Positions 22,190 to 31,016 of a DNA stretch of 64,000 bases are shown piece after piece. The position numbers were made by a program, and so were the translations under genes. Each line of letters starts with the position of its first letter. The stretch's first letter is position 1. This DNA is from Candidatus Caldilinea saccharophila (GTDB lineage: Bacteria > Chloroflexota > Anaerolineae > Caldilineales > Caldilineaceae): assembly GCA_016710365.1 (NCBI GenBank), contig JADJVW010000023.1, positions 1 to 64,000 on the forward strand, in the 5' to 3' direction. The notes under the pieces are model-generated. The model made no database searches, had not been told where the DNA came from, and saw only the letters and a list, made by a program, of their open reading frames with translations.

Positions 22190-23104
22190 CTGAACGACAG
22201 TGCAGTGACCGTGGCGATCGGGCTGGATGTGGGCGGCACCAAAATGGCGGCTGGCCTGGTGGATCGCCGGGGGCAAGTGCTGCTGCGCTCTGAAATACCG
22301 ACCCGCGTCGCCGAAGGAGGCGGTCGCGTGTTGGAACGGGCGTTGGCGCAGGCGCAGCGTCTGCACGACCATGCCGCCGCACGCAACTGGTCGCTGGTGG
22401 GCGTCGGCGTCAGCGTCTGCGAACTCGTCGACCGGCAGGGCGCCATTACCAGCGCCTATACGCTGCCATGGCAGGCGACGCCGGTGCAGCAGATTTTTGC
22501 ACGGCAGATTGCCCCCGCGGTCGTGGAGGCCGATGTGCGGGCGCACGCGCTGGCCGAGGCCAGCTTCGGCGCCGGACGCGAGCTGGAGAGCTTTGTCTAC
22601 GTCAGCGTCGGCACCGGTATCAGCAGTTGTCTGGTGCTGGATGGCCGGCCCTATGCCGGGGTGCGCGGCAACGCGCTCGTGCTGGCGACCATGCCCATCA
22701 CCGCCTTTGATGCGCAGGAGCGCCCGGTCGAGTTTGCGCTGGAAGCCTTCGCCTCCGGCGCCGGCCTGACCAGCCGCTACCGGCGCCACCGGCCGCAGGT
22801 CACGCACGTCGAGGAGATCGTCGCCGATTCTGCGGCCGGCAGCCGCGAGGCGGCAGCCATTTTGCGCAGCGGCGGCGAAGCGTTAGGCAGCGCGCTGGCG
22901 TGGCTGGTCAATGTGCTCGACCCGGCCGCTGTGATCGTCGGCGGCGGGCTGGGGCTGGCCGGTGGTCTTTACTGGCAACATGCGGTTGCCGCGGCGCGTG
23001 CCCACATCTTCGCAGAAGAGAGCCGTGTGCTGCCGATCTTACCGGCGGCGTGCGGCGTGGATGCCGGTTTGATCGGCGCGGCTGCTCTGGTTTTTTGCAC
23101 CTAG
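22190..23104 (+). CDS. ROK family sugar kinase-like protein
   Basis: The ATP-binding DVGGTKMAAGLVDRRG lies near the N-terminus and the sugar-binding region follows, with VSVGTGISSCLVLDGRPYAGVRGN and the late phosphate motif VIVGGGLGLAG. AAGGAGA (22177-22183) is placed well for CTG 22190; GTG 22205 is an alternative but lies far from it. The cysteine-rich zinc motif (CxCGxxGCxE) of classic ROK kinases and repressors is absent, as is any DNA-binding domain, so this is a kinase-type or divergent member. It would phosphorylate the sugar brought in by the ABC transporter downstream. Confidence 0.82.
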   Translation: MNDSAVTVAIGLDVGGTKMAAGLVDRRGQVLLRSEIPTRVAEGGGRVLERALAQAQRLHDHAAARNWSLVGVGVSVCELVDRQGAITSAYTLPWQATPVQQIFARQIAPAVVEADVRAHALAEASFGAGRELESFVYVSVGTGISSCLVLDGRPYAGVRGNALVLATMPITAFDAQERPVEFALEAFASGAGLTSRYRRHRPQVTHVEEIVADSAAGSREAAAILRSGGEALGSALAWLVNVLDPAAVIVGGGLGLAGGLYWQHAVAAARAHIFAEESRVLPILPAACGVDAGLIGAAALVFCT

Positions 23105-23145
23105 TACAGAAGGGCGCAAATCAGCCGCTGGTTGGCACGGTGCAG

Positions 23146-23177
23146 AGAAACCGAGTTTTTCCAAAAACTCGGTTTCT
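23146..23177. repeat. AGAAACCGAGTTTTT hairpin, copy 3
   Basis: AGAAACCGAGTTTTT (23146-23160), CC loop, AAAAACTCGGTTTCT (23163-23177), then GGCTACTGA. It is identical in both arms to copy 1 at 15396. The rest of 23105-23355 holds no supported gene. Confidence 0.85.
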
Positions 23178-23355
23178 GGCTACTGATATACTATGGCGTA
23201 GGCGCATTTCTGGTCGCACACGGGGCCTCTTCCAAGCAACCAACAAGGTATCTCAGCCCGTGTGTACTAGCTCCCTGGATGTCAGCGCGAGACAGCGCAC
23301 GATGCGGATTGGCAGCAAGTTGGCCCTGAAATAGTCGGGCAGTTGAGAGCAGACG

Positions 23356-24213
23356 ATGCCCCAGCACAACGCTTGGTATCTGCAATATCATCAGGTAAAG
23401 AAGGGGCGCACGTGGCGCACGTGGCGCACGTGGCCGCTGCTTCGCCACCTGCGCGCCATGCGCCTGCGCCGGCTGCGCCCCTTCGACGCCGGTCGCCAGG
23501 AGAGCCTGTCGGTGATTCGCTACTATTGGGCGGACTTTCTGGAACAGCAGCGCGCTGACTTTCGCGGGCGGGCGCTGGAGATCGGCGAGACCGCCACGAT
23601 TCGCCACTACGGCGGCGACGCGCTGGTGGAAGCGGACGCACTCGACCTGACCGCGCATAGCCCGGAGGTGCGCGTGGTCGCCGATCTGGCGCGCGCCAGC
23701 GCTGTGCCGGGCGAGCAGTACGACTGCTTTCTGGTGCAGTTCACCAACAACGTCATCTACGACATTGCGTCGGCGCTCTACCATGCGGTGCGCCTGTTAA
23801 GATCGGGCGGCGTGCTGCTCACCAATTTCTGGGCGACCGATTTCTATTTTCACAACGGGCTGGACATGGGCACCGGCGCACCGCTCTACATGCACTGGTT
23901 TTTTACGCCGATCCAGGTGGAAAACCTGCTGCACCAACTAGGCCTGAGCCACAGCGACTATCAACTGCGCGTCTACGGCAATTTGTTGGCCAAGACCGCC
24001 TTCCTGATGAACTGGCCGGCGCGCGAACTGACTGCCCGCGAGCGTGACTTCTGCGATCCTGGGCAGCCGCTGCTGATCTGCGTCCGGCTGGTCAGGCCTG
24101 TGGATTGGCAGGGCGCGCAGCCGGCCACACGCGAACCGCGCTGGTTGCCAGCCGGCGCTCCCCTGCGCAGCGCCCAGGAAACGGGACATTACGGTGATGC
24201 CTATCTGCGTTGA
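23356..24213 (+). CDS. SAM-dependent methyltransferase-like protein
   Basis: 286 residues. The N-terminus has a short RTWRTWRTW run from tandem GTGGCGCAC units. RALEIGETATIRHYGGDALVEADALDL matches the region after motif I in methyltransferases linked to glycosyltransferases (usually ALEIGDATYTRRFGG). YDCFLVQFTNNVIYDIASALYHAVRLLRSGGVLLTNFW gives the family motif II-III region. The usual GxGxG loop is weak, as in that subfamily. It sits between a ROK kinase and the sugar transporter; a role in the sugar pathway is not evident. Confidence 0.68.
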   Translation: MPQHNAWYLQYHQVKKGRTWRTWRTWPLLRHLRAMRLRRLRPFDAGRQESLSVIRYYWADFLEQQRADFRGRALEIGETATIRHYGGDALVEADALDLTAHSPEVRVVADLARASAVPGEQYDCFLVQFTNNVIYDIASALYHAVRLLRSGGVLLTNFWATDFYFHNGLDMGTGAPLYMHWFFTPIQVENLLHQLGLSHSDYQLRVYGNLLAKTAFLMNWPARELTARERDFCDPGQPLLICVRLVRPVDWQGAQPATREPRWLPAGAPLRSAQETGHYGDAYLR

Positions 24214-24275
24214 CGTTGTAGCAGTAAAGTCTTGTGTCTATCTCACGCTGTTTTAAGGAGTCAAGGAGAACCCAA

Positions 24276-25686
24276 ATGACAGATCATGCAAAGGCCAATT
24301 CTCTCAGCCGCCGCCAGTTCTTGCGCTTAACCGGTATGGCAGCAGGCGCAGTGGCGCTGGCAGCCTGTGCGCCGTCTGCGGCGCCAGCCGGTCAGGATGC
24401 AGCCGGCGATGCCGGTGAAGCAGCTGCCGGCCAGGTCACAATTTCCTGGTGGAACGGCTACAGCACGCCTACCGTCCAGGAAGTCGCCCCCAAAATCATC
24501 AGCGACTTTGAGGCCATGCACCCGAACATTAAGATCGAATACGAGATCACCGGCGGCCCTCCTGGCGGCGGCAACATGACCGAGGTCATGCTCTCGCGCA
24601 TCGCCGCTGGCAACCCGCCGGACACCGTCACTCTCTTCGACTCGCCGGCGCAGTACGGCGCTTTGGGCGCACTGACCGCGATCGACGACTTGATGGGCGG
24701 CGCACAACTGGCCAAGCCGGATGCGTTTTATGAAGGTGTGCTGAACACCTGTAAATGGCAGGGAAGCACCTATGGCCTGCCTGCCTCGGCTGCGGCATCC
24801 GCCATGTTCTATAACACCGATAAGTTCGCCGAAAAAGGCATCGCGATGACACGCGAGAACTTCCCCACGACCTGGGACGAACTGCGCGCCTTGTCGGATC
24901 AATTCACGGTCCTGGAAAACGGCGAGATCGTGCAGGCCGGCTACATGCCGCCGTGGGCGGCGACCTGGCTCTACCCGGTGTGGAGCGCACTCAACGGCAG
25001 CCAGATCTTTGACGCCGCCAACACAGTCTATACGGTGAACAGCGCTGAAAACGTCGGCTGGGTTGACTACTGGGCAAAGTGGCTGGATGAGTCGTATGGC
25101 GGCGATTTTGAGAAGATCAACATTGCCGCCGGCAACTGGGCCGATGCCTATCCGCCCAGTTCTGCCTTCACCAATGAGATGTCCGCCATGCTGGTTGATG
25201 GCGGCTGGATCATGACCGACGTCGAAATGCCCTTCCAGTGGGAAATTGCCAAGCTCCCCTACGGCCCGTCCGGTACAAAGACCGCCTCCGGTTTCTGGCC
25301 CAACTGGTTTGCCATGCCCAAGGGTGGCGCTGCGCCAGCCGAGGCTTTCCTCTTTATTGAGTACTTCTGTACACAGGGGTGGGAGACCTGGTACAGGTCA
25401 ATTCCGGATACGCCGGCGTGGAAGGGAAGCGTCGCGCGACGTCGTCACCCAGGGCCTCATCGACAAATTCGGCGAGGAGCGTGCGCTGGACCTGCACCGC
25501 TTCTTCCTCGATTACCTGGCCGACGCCGCACCCATGTGGAACTCGCCCATCAACAACTTTGCCTCCGACACGCTGGCGGCTGCCATCACCGAGGTGCTGG
25601 GCAAGGTCAAGGGGGCGCAGGAGGCGATGGACGAAGCGCAGGCGTTGATCCAGGCGCGGCTGGAAGAGACACTGAATGCCGCATAG
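24276..25686 (+). CDS. Sugar ABC transporter substrate-binding lipoprotein, one frameshift
   Basis: ATG 24276 follows AAGGAG (24263-24268). The N-terminus has a Tat-like SRRQFLRLTGM and a lipobox LAAC, so it is probably a twin-arginine-exported lipoprotein. The mature part is a family 1 (MalE/UgpB-type) binding protein: VTISWWNGYSTPTVQEVAPKI, MTEVMLSRIAAGNPPDTV, GLPASAAASAMFYNTDKF. The frame shifts +1 at about 25430; the second frame continues SRDVVTQGLIDKFGEERALDLHRFFLDYLAD and ends at TAG 25684-25686. It delivers sugar to the two permeases downstream; the ligand cannot be read from sequence. Confidence 0.87.
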
Positions 25687-25714
25687 TCAGGAAAAACGGG
25701 CGTAAACGCGTGTT

Positions 25715-25753
25715 GGCATCTTCCAGGAAGCGTACAGATTCCTGGAAGATGCC
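25715..25753 (+). terminator. Intra-operon hairpin after the binding-protein gene
   Basis: GGCATCTTCCAGGAA (25715-25729), 9-base loop, TTCCTGGAAGATGCC (25739-25753): a perfect 15-bp stem in the gap between the binding protein and the first permease. There is no T-run. Such hairpins commonly protect the upstream mRNA or reduce readthrough, so the binding protein is made in excess over the permeases. Confidence 0.6.
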
Positions 25754-25794
25754 GAACTGTTGCGGTCATTCCGTATCTGACCGAGGAGAACCCT

Positions 25795-26709
25795 ATGTCC
25801 CGCAAAGTACGCGACAACCTGCGCGCCTATGCGTTTGTCTCGCCGTGGCTGATCTCGCTGCTTGTCTTTACCGCCTACCCGTTGCTGGCCTCCTTTTACT
25901 TTGCCATGACGCGCTACACCATCGTCAAACCGGCGGAGTGGATCGGCTTTGACAACTTCACGGTGATGTTCACCAAGGATGACCTCTTCTGGGTAGCGGT
26001 GTGGAATACGCTCTATTACACGCTGATCTCGGTGCCGCTGCAGATGCTGGTGGCACTGTGGCTGGCGACGATGCTCAACCAGAGCACGCGCGGCATTGGC
26101 TTTTACCGTACGGCTTTCTACCTGCCCAGCCTGGTGCCCGCCGTTGTCACGACGCTGCTGTGGATGCTCATCCTCGACCCGCGCGCCGGGCTGGTCAACG
26201 CTGCATTGCAGGCGATGGGGCTGCCCAAACTCGGCTGGATGTACAGCGCGGCGTGGGCCAAGCCCTCGCTGATCATCATCTCGCTGTGGGTTGGCGTGGG
26301 CCAGCCCATGCTCATTTTCCTGGCCGGGCTGAAGGAAGTGCCTCGGTCGCTGCTCGAAGCGGCCACCATCGACGGGGCCAATAGCTGGCAGCGCTACTGG
26401 CGCGTGATTATCCCGCTGCTCACACCCACGATCTTCTTCAACCTGATCATTACGCTGATCGCCTCCTTCCAGGTCTTCACGACCGCCTTCGTCGCCACGG
26501 CCACGGCCAGCGGTGTGACAGCGGCCGGCCCTTTCAATTCGATGCTCGTCTACATGGTGCATCTTTACCGGCAGGGTTTCCGCTACTCGGCGATGGGCTA
26601 TGCCTCGGCGATGGCGGTCGTACTTTTTGTTGTGCTGGTGCTGCTGACGCTGCTTGTGGTGCGCAGTTCGCGCTCATGGGTTCACTATGAGGGTGCGCCA
26701 CCGCGGTAG
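25795..26709 (+). CDS. Sugar ABC transporter permease (MalF/UgpA type)
   Basis: 304 residues with six predicted membrane helices, starting YAFVSPWLISLLVFTAYPLLASFYFAM as MalF-type permeases do. The EAA loop that docks on the ATPase is LLEAATIDGANSWQRYWRVIIPLL. GAGGAGAA precedes ATG 25795. It pairs with the MalG-type permease at 26814. No ATPase gene follows, which is usual for CUT1 transporters that share an MsmK/UgpC-type ATPase encoded elsewhere. Confidence 0.93.
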   Translation: MSRKVRDNLRAYAFVSPWLISLLVFTAYPLLASFYFAMTRYTIVKPAEWIGFDNFTVMFTKDDLFWVAVWNTLYYTLISVPLQMLVALWLATMLNQSTRGIGFYRTAFYLPSLVPAVVTTLLWMLILDPRAGLVNAALQAMGLPKLGWMYSAAWAKPSLIIISLWVGVGQPMLIFLAGLKEVPRSLLEAATIDGANSWQRYWRVIIPLLTPTIFFNLIITLIASFQVFTTAFVATATASGVTAAGPFNSMLVYMVHLYRQGFRYSAMGYASAMAVVLFVVLVLLTLLVVRSSRSWVHYEGAPPR

Positions 26710-26813
26710 CAGGAGGGGCGAGTTGCGAGGGGCGGTGACTTTGCAAAGCGCTGCCGCTTTGCGACGCTGCGTCAATCGGTGTTCGTTCACACAACTGGGC
26801 AAGGAAAACGGGC

Positions 26814-27650
26814 ATGAAGGTATCCAAGCTATTCGGCACGGTCACGGTTCAGGTATTGTTGCTGGCCGTCTCGTTGCTCTTTCTGATCCCCCTGTGGTGG
26901 CTCTTTGTCTCATCGCTCAAGCCAATCGACCAGATTCTCACGATTCCGCCCATCTGGTGGCCTCAGCCGCCGCAGTGGAGCAACTATGTGGACGCGCTGA
27001 CATCACCCGCATTTCCGTTTGTGCAGTTGATGGTCAACACACTTTTCTACTGTGCGCTTGCCACGATCGGCACGGTGCTCTCCTCGTCTGTGGTCGCCTA
27101 TGCCTTTGCGCGCATGCGCTTCGTGGGCCGCGACCTGCTCTTTGGCATCACGCTGGCGACGCTGCTCCTGCCTGGCGTCGTCACGCTGATCCCCACCTAC
27201 GTGCTCTTTCAGCGCCTCGGCTGGGTGGGCACGTATGCGCCGCTGATCGTGCCCTACTTTTTTGGCAGCGCCTTCAACATCTTTCTGCTACGCCAGTTCA
27301 TGCTCACCATCCCGCTGGAGTTGAGCGACGCCGCCTATGTCGATGGCGCCGGTGACTTCTTGATCCTGTGGCGGATCATCCTGCCGCTGGTCAAGCCGGC
27401 CTTACTGGTGGTGGCAATCTTCAACTTTATCTACGCCTGGAATGATTTTCTCGGCCCGCTGCTCTACCTCGATGACGCCTCAAAATATCCCTTTTCCATC
27501 GGTCTCTACGCCTTTCGTACGCGCTTTGCCTTGCAGTGGAATCTGCTCACCGCCGCCGCGCTGGCGATCACCATACCGCTGATCGCTGCCTTTTTTGTGC
27601 TGCAAAAATACTTTATCGAAGGGGTGACGCTGACCGGCGTCAAGGGTTGA
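26814..27650 (+). CDS. Sugar ABC transporter permease (MalG/UgpE type)
   Basis: 278 residues, six helices; the EAA loop is ELSDAAYVDGAGDFLILWRIILPLVKP, and YAWNDFLGPLLYL is the usual penultimate helix. ATG 26814 follows AAGGAAAA. The 104-bp gap to the first permease contains a small GCAAAGCG/CGCTTTGC hairpin. It completes the transmembrane pore with the product of 25795. Confidence 0.93.
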   Translation: MKVSKLFGTVTVQVLLLAVSLLFLIPLWWLFVSSLKPIDQILTIPPIWWPQPPQWSNYVDALTSPAFPFVQLMVNTLFYCALATIGTVLSSSVVAYAFARMRFVGRDLLFGITLATLLLPGVVTLIPTYVLFQRLGWVGTYAPLIVPYFFGSAFNIFLLRQFMLTIPLELSDAAYVDGAGDFLILWRIILPLVKPALLVVAIFNFIYAWNDFLGPLLYLDDASKYPFSIGLYAFRTRFALQWNLLTAAALAITIPLIAAFFVLQKYFIEGVTLTGVKG

Positions 27651-27656
27651 GCAAAG

Positions 27657-28726
27657 ATGAGCAAGCTGAAGCTGGCGTTGCTCGGCTGCGGCGATGTGGC
27701 CGAGCGCGACTATCTGCCGGAGTTCCATCGCATCGCCGATCGCGCCGAAATCGTGGCTGTCTGCACGCACACGAATGAGCGGATGCGGCAGGCGATGGCG
27801 CGCTACAATATCCCGACCGGCTACACCGACTATCGGCGCATGCTGGCCGAGAGCGATGCCGAGGCGGTCATCAACCTCACGCCGATCCAACTGCACGACG
27901 CCACCAATCGCGCCATCCTGGAAGCGGGACGCCATCTGTACAGCGAGAAGCCGGTCGCCAGCACCTCTGCTGTGGCCGCACAGCTTGCTGAGCTGGCCGC
28001 CGCGCGTGTCGTGCAGATGGTCTGCGCGCCAAGCATCCGCCTCTTTCCGCAAATGCGCTACGTGCAGGCGCTGCTCGCCGCGGACGCCATCGGCCCGGTC
28101 TACTCGGCGCGCGCACATGCCCACTTTGGCGTGCCGCCGTGGGCAGGCTATCCTGCCGACCCGACGCCCTTCTTTGCCCGCGGCGCCGGGGTGATGATGG
28201 ATATGGGCGTCTATCCGCTGCACGCGCTGACTGCGCTGCTGGGGCCGGTGCAGCGGGTCACGGCGCTAGTCAACCACGTTCTTGACGAGTTCACGGTCAA
28301 GGATGGTCCACACGCCGGCCTGCACGTGCCGGTGACAGCCGACGACCACTGGCAGGTGCTCCTCGACTTCGGTCGCGGCTGCACCGCCAGCCTCGCCGTC
28401 AACAACGTGGTCGTCGAGACGCGCTGCCCGCCGCTGGAGCTGCACGGGCTGGCCGGCACGATCGCCTTCGACCCGATCTATGTGCAGCAGCCGGTGGATC
28501 TGCTGCGCCGGCCAGGAGTGGGAGACGGTGCAGCCTTCCTTTCCCGCACAGCCGCCCCGGTCGCAACGCCGGCCCCGACCACATTCTGGGCGTCGAACAC
28601 TTGCTCGACTGCATCGACGGCCGCTGCGCGCCACAACTGGGCATCGAGCCGGCCCGTCACGTGCTTCAAATCATCGAAGCTTCGGCCTATTCGTCGCAGG
28701 CAGGACGCGTGGTGGAGATTACGTGA
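27657..28726 (+). CDS. Gfo/Idh/MocA oxidoreductase, two frame breaks near the C-terminus
   Basis: Starts 6 bp after the permease gene. The NAD(P) fold is complete: KLALLGCGDVAERDYLPEF, IVAVCTHTNERMRQ, EAVINLTPIQLHDATNRAILEAGRHLYSEKPVA. The C-terminal domain has GAGVMMDMGVYPLHALTALLG. The frame moves +1 at about 28505-28515 (into GQEWETVQPSFPAQPPRSQR) and +1 again near 28570 (into DHILGVEHLLDCIDGRCAPQLG...VVEIT), ending at TGA 28724-28726. Restored length is ~356 residues. It likely oxidises or epimerises the transported sugar using NAD(P). Confidence 0.86.
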
Positions 28727-28727
28727 A

Positions 28728-28788
28728 ATAGAACGCGGATGACACGGATCAGAATTAATCCGCCCGATCCGCGTCATCCGCGTTCTAT
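28728..28788. repeat. ATAGAACGCGGATGAC hairpin repeat
   Basis: ATAGAACGCGGATGACACGG plus ATC (28728-28750) pairs with GATCCGCGTCATCCGCGTTC plus TAT (28766-28788) with one mismatch. It lies between two Gfo/Idh genes and belongs to the GCGGAT family of 8685 and 15311. Confidence 0.75.
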
Positions 28789-28831
28789 CAAACCCGCCCC
28801 TTGATCACGCCTTCAAAAGGAGACTCATTCC

Positions 28832-30010
28832 ATGTCTACATCTCAACCTTTACGCGCCGCCCTCGTTGGCTGTGGCAGTGTGGCGCAGCGCGGTGTGCTG
28901 CCCCACTTGAGCCTGGAAGATGCCCGGCAGCGCGTGCAACTCGTCGCCGTCGTCGATACGGTCGCCGCGCGCGCGGCGCAGTCGGCGCAGGCGTGGGGCG
29001 TGCCGGCATGGTTTACCGACATCGACGCGATGCTGGCCGGCAGCGACGTTGATCTTGTACTTGTCACGACGCCGATCCAGCAGCACTTCGACCACGCCAT
29101 GCGCGCCATCGAGGCCGGCAAACATGTCTATGTGCAGAAGGCGATGACGACGACGCTGGCTGAGGCAAATGATCTGCTCGTCGCGCGCGACCGCATGGGG
29201 ATCAAACTGGCCGCGGCGCCCGGCTTCGACCTTTTCCCCTCAACCGGCAAAATGCGCAACCTTGTCCAGGGCGGCGCCTTGGGACGCGTGGCGGTTGCTT
29301 ACACGTACACTTTGGGCTTCGGCCATGAGTACGAGCCGATCCGCAAAGAGCAGGGCGCACTCAACGCCATTGACCCGACGTGGTACTATCGCGCCGGCGC
29401 CGGTCCGTTGCCCGATGTAACCGTCTATGCCCTGCAATTAGCGACCAGTGTGCTCGGTTCCGTGCGCAAAGTGACCGGGCTGGGCAACAAGCTGCTGCCG
29501 CAGCGCACCTGGCGCGGCGAGACGATTGACATTGAAGTGGAAGACAACAATGTTGTGTTGCTGGAATTCAGCAGCGGCGCGCTGGCCGTCGCCGTGGGTG
29601 CAGACTGCGTCGGCAGCGGCATGAATCCGTGGGGCGGGCTGGGCATCTACGGCACGCACGGCGCGCTGGAGGTGACCGAGGTCGACGGCGCCAGCGGCTA
29701 TCCCACTCGCTTTAGCGTGCGGCGCGGCGGCTCGTGGGCCGTGGCTGGCGGCGGCGCAACCGAGACGGCGATTGCACTGACCGACTGTCCCTACCTGACG
29801 CCGGAACATCTCCAGCTTGAGGAGCCGCACCTCTATGTCGACATCATGGAGCTGGCCGACGCCATTGTGGAGGATCGTCCCTGTCGCGCCACGGGCGAAC
29901 AGGCGCGCCACGTGGTGGAGATCGTTGAGGCCGCGCGCCGCGCCATCGCATCGGGCGAAACGCAACTGCTCACGACCACAATCGGCGAACCTCAGCCCAA
30001 ATCTACCTGA
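28832..30010 (+). CDS. Gfo/Idh/MocA oxidoreductase, intact
   Basis: 392 residues. AGGAG lies ten bases upstream of ATG 28832. The dinucleotide fold is AALVGCGSVAQRGVLPHL, VDTVAARAAQSAQAWG, DVDLVLVTTPIQQHFDHAMRAIEAGKHVYVQKAM; note VQKAM in place of the common VEKP, while the Lys is kept. The C-terminal half has GAGPLPDVTVYALQLATSVLG. It is the third member of the family in the cluster and the last gene of the sugar operon. Substrate is probably a sugar, inositol or sugar acid. Confidence 0.9.
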   Translation: MSTSQPLRAALVGCGSVAQRGVLPHLSLEDARQRVQLVAVVDTVAARAAQSAQAWGVPAWFTDIDAMLAGSDVDLVLVTTPIQQHFDHAMRAIEAGKHVYVQKAMTTTLAEANDLLVARDRMGIKLAAAPGFDLFPSTGKMRNLVQGGALGRVAVAYTYTLGFGHEYEPIRKEQGALNAIDPTWYYRAGAGPLPDVTVYALQLATSVLGSVRKVTGLGNKLLPQRTWRGETIDIEVEDNNVVLLEFSSGALAVAVGADCVGSGMNPWGGLGIYGTHGALEVTEVDGASGYPTRFSVRRGGSWAVAGGGATETAIALTDCPYLTPEHLQLEEPHLYVDIMELADAIVEDRPCRATGEQARHVVEIVEAARRAIASGETQLLTTTIGEPQPKST

Positions 30011-30185
30011 GCTGGAAAAATGATGTGACGAAAACACTGCGCTTGCCTATCAACTCCGGTGCATCTAACCCTCTACACACATTGCTGGCTATGCTACACT
30101 GCATAAAAGGGAGCGATGGCTGGTGATCGCGCTGATAAATTGCAATTCGGATTGATTCTCACAGGGAAAAGAAGGGGCGCGTGCT

Positions 30186-30590
30186 ATGTTTAATCGGTTA
30201 GACCATGTGGGCGTGGTCGTCCACGATATCGATGCAACGTTACAAACCTACTGTAATCAGCTCGGTTTCAAGCTGTTGGAGCGGGTGGAAATTCCAGAGC
30301 AGAAGGTGGTGGCGGCTTTTCTCGATGGCGGCAACAGCGCCATCGAGCTGATTTCGCCGACTGACGCCGAAAGCGGCACCGCGCGTTTTCTCGCTAATCG
30401 CGGCGAAGGCACGCATCATGTCTGCTACACGGTGGATGACATCCAGGCTACGTTGGCGGAACTGCGCCAACAGGGCGTGCGTCTGATCGACGAGACGCCA
30501 CGGCAGGGCGTGCATGGCCTGGTCGCCTTTATCCACCCCAAAGCCACCAATGGGTTGATGATCGAGGTGTTGCAAAAAGCACATAAGTGA
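30186..30590 (+). CDS. mce: Methylmalonyl-CoA epimerase
   Basis: 134 residues with the two VOC-fold halves. It opens with LDHVGVVVHDIDATL; metal ligands fit His in DHVG, the Gln of EQKV, His in GTHHVCYTVDD and Glu in LMIEVLQ. The enzyme interconverts the two methylmalonyl-CoA epimers in propionate metabolism. Mutase subunits are not in the window. The next gene starts 5 bp on. Confidence 0.9.
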   Translation: MFNRLDHVGVVVHDIDATLQTYCNQLGFKLLERVEIPEQKVVAAFLDGGNSAIELISPTDAESGTARFLANRGEGTHHVCYTVDDIQATLAELRQQGVRLIDETPRQGVHGLVAFIHPKATNGLMIEVLQKAHK

Positions 30591-30595
30591 GACAT

Positions 30596-31003
<408 letters not shown>

Positions 31004-31016
31004 ATCAGATTTCTCT

